Origin: Bradyrhizobium quebecense
GTDB taxonomy: Bacteria; Pseudomonadota; Alphaproteobacteria; Rhizobiales; Xanthobacteraceae
Direction: 5' to 3'
Length of the DNA: 64,000 nt
Assembly: GCF_013373795.3 (NCBI RefSeq)
Contig: NZ_CP088022.1
Coordinates: forward strand, 2,542,001 to 2,606,000
Of this stretch, positions 62,057 to 64,000 are shown one piece after another. Each line of letters begins with the position of its first letter. Position 1 is the stretch's first letter. Below the pieces are notes generated by a model, which made no database searches, was not told the origin of the DNA, and was given only the letters and a program-made list of their open reading frames with translations. Both the position numbers and the translations under genes were made by a program.

Positions 62057-62474
62057 GGGGGCGCGAGCGTGCGCCTAAGACAGCCTAGGCCGACCCGGGA
62101 ATAGGGCCGATTCAGGTGCGCGGGGCCAGGTTTGGGTGCGACACTGCGTGCCGCTGGAGGATTGCCTAGGAAGCCCTAGGAGTGCCCATGCGAGCGCGGG
62201 CTGCCGTGGTAGCGGGCAGGGACAGCCAATGCGTCCTGAGCGTTCCCAAGAGGTCCTAGGGGCCTAGCAGCCCTCAAGGTCTCGTGGCCTCCCATTGTCT
62301 TACACGCGAATAGGTCCGGATCGGCCCTATATACTGAGGCCGGTCCTGTAAGAGACACGCATCAAATTTCTTACAAATAGGACCTGGTCCTTGTGTCACG
62401 GTTATTTGAACCGATGAAGGCCTAGCAGTCTCAGGGTCTTAGGTGCACGTGCGGGGACAGATGCGGGGAATAAT

Positions 62475-62677
62475 GGGTCCCCTTTGGCGCGGGACCCCTA
62501 TTTGGGCGCGATTTCCCACGCGATTTCAAATTTCGACGGCTTTAGGCCGTTTGCTGCTCGGCTGACGCCGCGTCTTGGGACCACCCGGGATTTCTTGGGT
62601 CCCATTAGGGCCGTTTCGGTCCCATTGCGGAGAATACGGGTCCCATTCGCCGCTTCCGGTACCGGTACTTGGGTCCC
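62475..62677. repeat. GGGTCCC repeat array
   Basis: The near-palindromic heptamer occurs at 62475, 62491 (as GGGACCC), 62577 (GGGACCA), 62597, 62617 (CGGTCCC), 62638 and 62671. Four members lie at 20, 20 and 21 base steps, close to two helical turns; three of them continue as CCCATT. Likely binding sites for one protein on one face of the DNA. Confidence 0.7.
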
Positions 62678-62722
62678 ACAGGTTGACCATGGGCAACCAA
62701 GGTTCCCTAGGTGTTCTATTGA

Positions 62723-62975
62723 CCCGGGCCAATCGGAGCAAATGGTACTTTTCCTAAGTATTCTCAAGCACATGACCGTTATTTCCACTCACTAATGGAT
62801 AAGACGCGCCTTGATGCGCCGTACGGACGCTCGGCGTCACTTCATCTCGGGCACCTAGGGGGCTTTGGGGGTTCCTAAGAGCCTCTCAAGAGCAACCTAG
62901 GTCGCTTCAACAATAATCATGAAGGTCATCTCCTTAGAGGACCTAAGAACCTAAGAACCTAGGAATCCTAAGATG
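62723..62975 (+). repeat. Tandem repeat, copy 1
   Basis: Begins CCCGGGCCAATCGG and ends with an ATG (62973). It matches copy 2 across about 245 bases except for one base in a small hairpin loop and one extra 8-base CCTAAGAA unit near the end. After its ATG the frame runs into copy 2 and stops after 12 codons, so this start codon is a remnant. Confidence 0.9.
62783..62803 (+). promoter_or_regulatory. T7/T3-like phage promoter candidate, copy 1
   Basis: TTCCACTCACTAATGGATAA shares CTCACTAA and the following GG with the T3 promoter core (CCTCACTAAAGGGA), read in the direction of the fibre gene. A short GACGC-loop-GCGTC hairpin follows about 25 bases on, like the 5' stems of T7 late messages. 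Confidence 0.4.
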
Positions 62976-62976
62976 G

Positions 62977-63221
62977 CCCGGGCCAATCGGAGCAAATGGT
63001 ACTTTTCCTAAGTATTCTCAAGCACATGACCGTTATTTCCACTCACTAATGGATAAGACGCGCCTTGATGCGCCGTACGGACGCTCAGCGTCACTTCATC
63101 TCGGGCACCTAGGGGGCTTTGGGGGTTCCTAAGAGCCTCTCAAGAGCAACCTAGGTCGCTTCAACAATAATCATGAAGGTCATCTCCTTAGAGGACCTAA
63201 GAACCTAGGAATCCTAAGATG
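62977..63221 (+). repeat. Tandem repeat, copy 2
   Basis: Starts 254 bases after copy 1. Ends with TAGGAATCCTAAG and the ATG of the fibre gene (63219), so the working promoter and ribosome site of that gene lie in this copy. The 8-base CCTAAGAA unit is present once here and twice in copy 1. Confidence 0.9.
63037..63057 (+). promoter_or_regulatory. T7/T3-like phage promoter candidate, copy 2
   Basis: Identical to the sequence at 62783-62803 and 162 bases before the fibre start codon. The only change between the copies in this part is in the loop of the downstream hairpin (TCG to TCA). Confidence 0.4.
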
Positions 63222-64000
63222 TCCCTCGAAACGGGCACGTACATCAACGACCTCGTGCCCACAAACCCGGTGCCATCTGACGGTCTCGGGCAGTCCGATG
63301 ATCACCTGAGGCTCATTAAGGCCGCTCTCAAGAACACCCTGCCTAACTTCACATCTGCGGTGTTGTACAGCACCCAAGCGCAAATCGACGTGGCGTCCTC
63401 GTACGTGGCAGCTCTGCTCTCCGTAGGTGTAACGCTAGGCAATGGGGCGCTCCGGGGTAACGGCACCGTGCCTGCGGGCATGATGGCGGACTTCGGTGGT
63501 GCCGCGGCTCCCACGGGCTGGCTGGCGTGCGACGGGCAGGCAATTTCGCGCACTACCTACGTGGACCTCTTCAACGCTATCGGCACAACGTGGGGCGCTG
63601 GCGACGGCAGCACCACATTCAACGTGCCAAACCTGGTTGCCTACTTCAGGCGTCACCGCGACAACGCATCGCTCGCTGGCGCGGTGGGCACGAAGAAGAA
63701 CCCGGCGAACCTCTCGCACACACATACGGGCTCAGGCACCACGGGCACCGAGAACGCCGTGCACTCGCACTTCTTCTCGGCCACCTCAGGCGCGATGTCC
63801 GCGAACGCCACGCATACGCACGGGTGGACGCAGACGCATCGGCTGTACGGCAACTTCCAGAGCTACACGTCTGGTGGCGCGGTCGGCGGCATTCAGCTGA
63901 ACAACGGCACGGACGGCTCCGTCGAACTCACCTCGACAAACACGGACCACACGCACGCTGTCAGTGGCACCACAGGTACCGAGAGCGCCTTCCACGCCCA
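63219..64000 (+). CDS. Collar-domain tail-fibre protein, 5' part
   Basis: Open to the window end (260 codons visible). The N-terminus MSLETGTYINDLVPTNPVPS and GQSDDHLRLIKAALKNTLPN is typical of podovirus and related fibres. Residues about 85-150 (PAGMMADFGGAAAPTGWLAC, then DGSTTFNVPNL) are the phage collar domain. A His/Thr/Gly-rich part with repeated HTHTGSGTTGTE-like units follows. TAGGA eight bases before ATG sets the start. First rightward gene of the element. Confidence 0.88.
   Translation, partial: MSLETGTYINDLVPTNPVPSDGLGQSDDHLRLIKAALKNTLPNFTSAVLYSTQAQIDVASSYVAALLSVGVTLGNGALRGNGTVPAGMMADFGGAAAPTGWLACDGQAISRTTYVDLFNAIGTTWGAGDGSTTFNVPNLVAYFRRHRDNASLAGAVGTKKNPANLSHTHTGSGTTGTENAVHSHFFSATSGAMSANATHTHGWTQTHRLYGNFQSYTSGGAVGGIQLNNGTDGSVELTSTNTDHTHAVSGTTGTESAFHA

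Larger units (their letters stand above)
62057..63218. other. Non-coding control region of the right prophage
   Basis: About 1.2 kb between the leftward minigenes and the rightward fibre gene. Short open frames here lack ribosome sites and family marks. It contains eleven CCTAGG words plus two further CTAG (62084-63209), the GGGTCCC array, and the ~250-bp tandem repeat, all listed separately. A 22-residue frame at about 62688 reading into the repeat is doubtful. Confidence 0.7.

Noticed and set aside
62498..62788. Open frames on both strands across the GGGTCCC array
   Set aside because: They owe their length to the repeats, lack ribosome sites and differ in composition from the real small genes of the element.
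1..64000. CRISPR array
   Set aside because: No regularly spaced direct repeats with unique spacers; the GGGTCCC and CCTAGG words are too short and the ~250-bp repeat is a simple tandem duplication.
1..64000. Insertion sequences
   Set aside because: No transposase gene is present; the only recombinase is the integrase at 57803-58948.

Overview
The window is high-GC DNA from an alphaproteobacterium, most likely Bradyrhizobium or a close relative. This rests on the aapJQMP transporter, the cpa/Tad pilus genes, the ECF sigma-ChrR pair with its lipid genes, and two palindromic interspersed repeats of a kind common in that group. All calls come from reading the sequence; no database search was possible.

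Left prophage and flank (1-14.4 kb). Rightward phage genes run from the end of a tail-assembly protein through a large tail-tip protein, three small tandem look-alikes, a tail fibre and a lysis module (endolysin with peptidoglycan-binding and membrane parts, overlapping inner and outer spanins, coiled-coil membrane protein). Four small leftward membrane or exported proteins and a 36-residue membrane miniprotein follow. A sugar-nucleotide dehydrogenase (Gfo/Idh/MocA) and two small leftward genes lie between this module and a tRNA-Arg(TCT).

Chromosomal core (14.8-57.7 kb). An alpha-2-macroglobulin/PBP1C pair is followed by a lipid or LPS modification operon (GT39 transferase, PAP2 phosphatase, GT2 transferase, LAB_N protein), a Na/Pi cotransporter, a PilZ protein, a TadD-like lipoprotein convergent with cpaBCDE, a trans-sulfuration PLP enzyme, the AapJQMP amino-acid ABC transporter and a cysteine synthase. 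Next comes a stress/lipid regulon: a FAD oxidoreductase, a DUF1365 protein and a CFA-synthase-like methyltransferase read left; an ECF sigma factor, its ChrR zinc anti-sigma factor and a DUF1295 membrane enzyme read right; a DUF2177 protein converges on them. Three promoter-like sites with the form TGATCC-N16-CGTT(N)CC tie these units together, and two of them share one perfect palindrome. A NodT/MdtABC-type efflux operon and a DTW-domain tRNA-modifying enzyme complete the core.

Right prophage (57.8-64 kb, continues past the window). A second element is integrated at tRNA-Cys(GCA). The integrase gene runs antisense into the tRNA and ends inside it. Upstream lies a leftward series of very small, tightly packed genes, including a duplicated gene-leader-gene-hairpin module. 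A 1.2-kb non-coding control region follows, rich in CCTAGG, with a GGGTCCC array partly phased at 20 bp and a near-perfect ~250-bp tandem repeat. Each repeat copy carries a sequence resembling a T7/T3-type phage promoter and ends in a start codon; the second opens a rightward collar-domain tail-fibre gene that leaves the window. This region is the best candidate for something undescribed.
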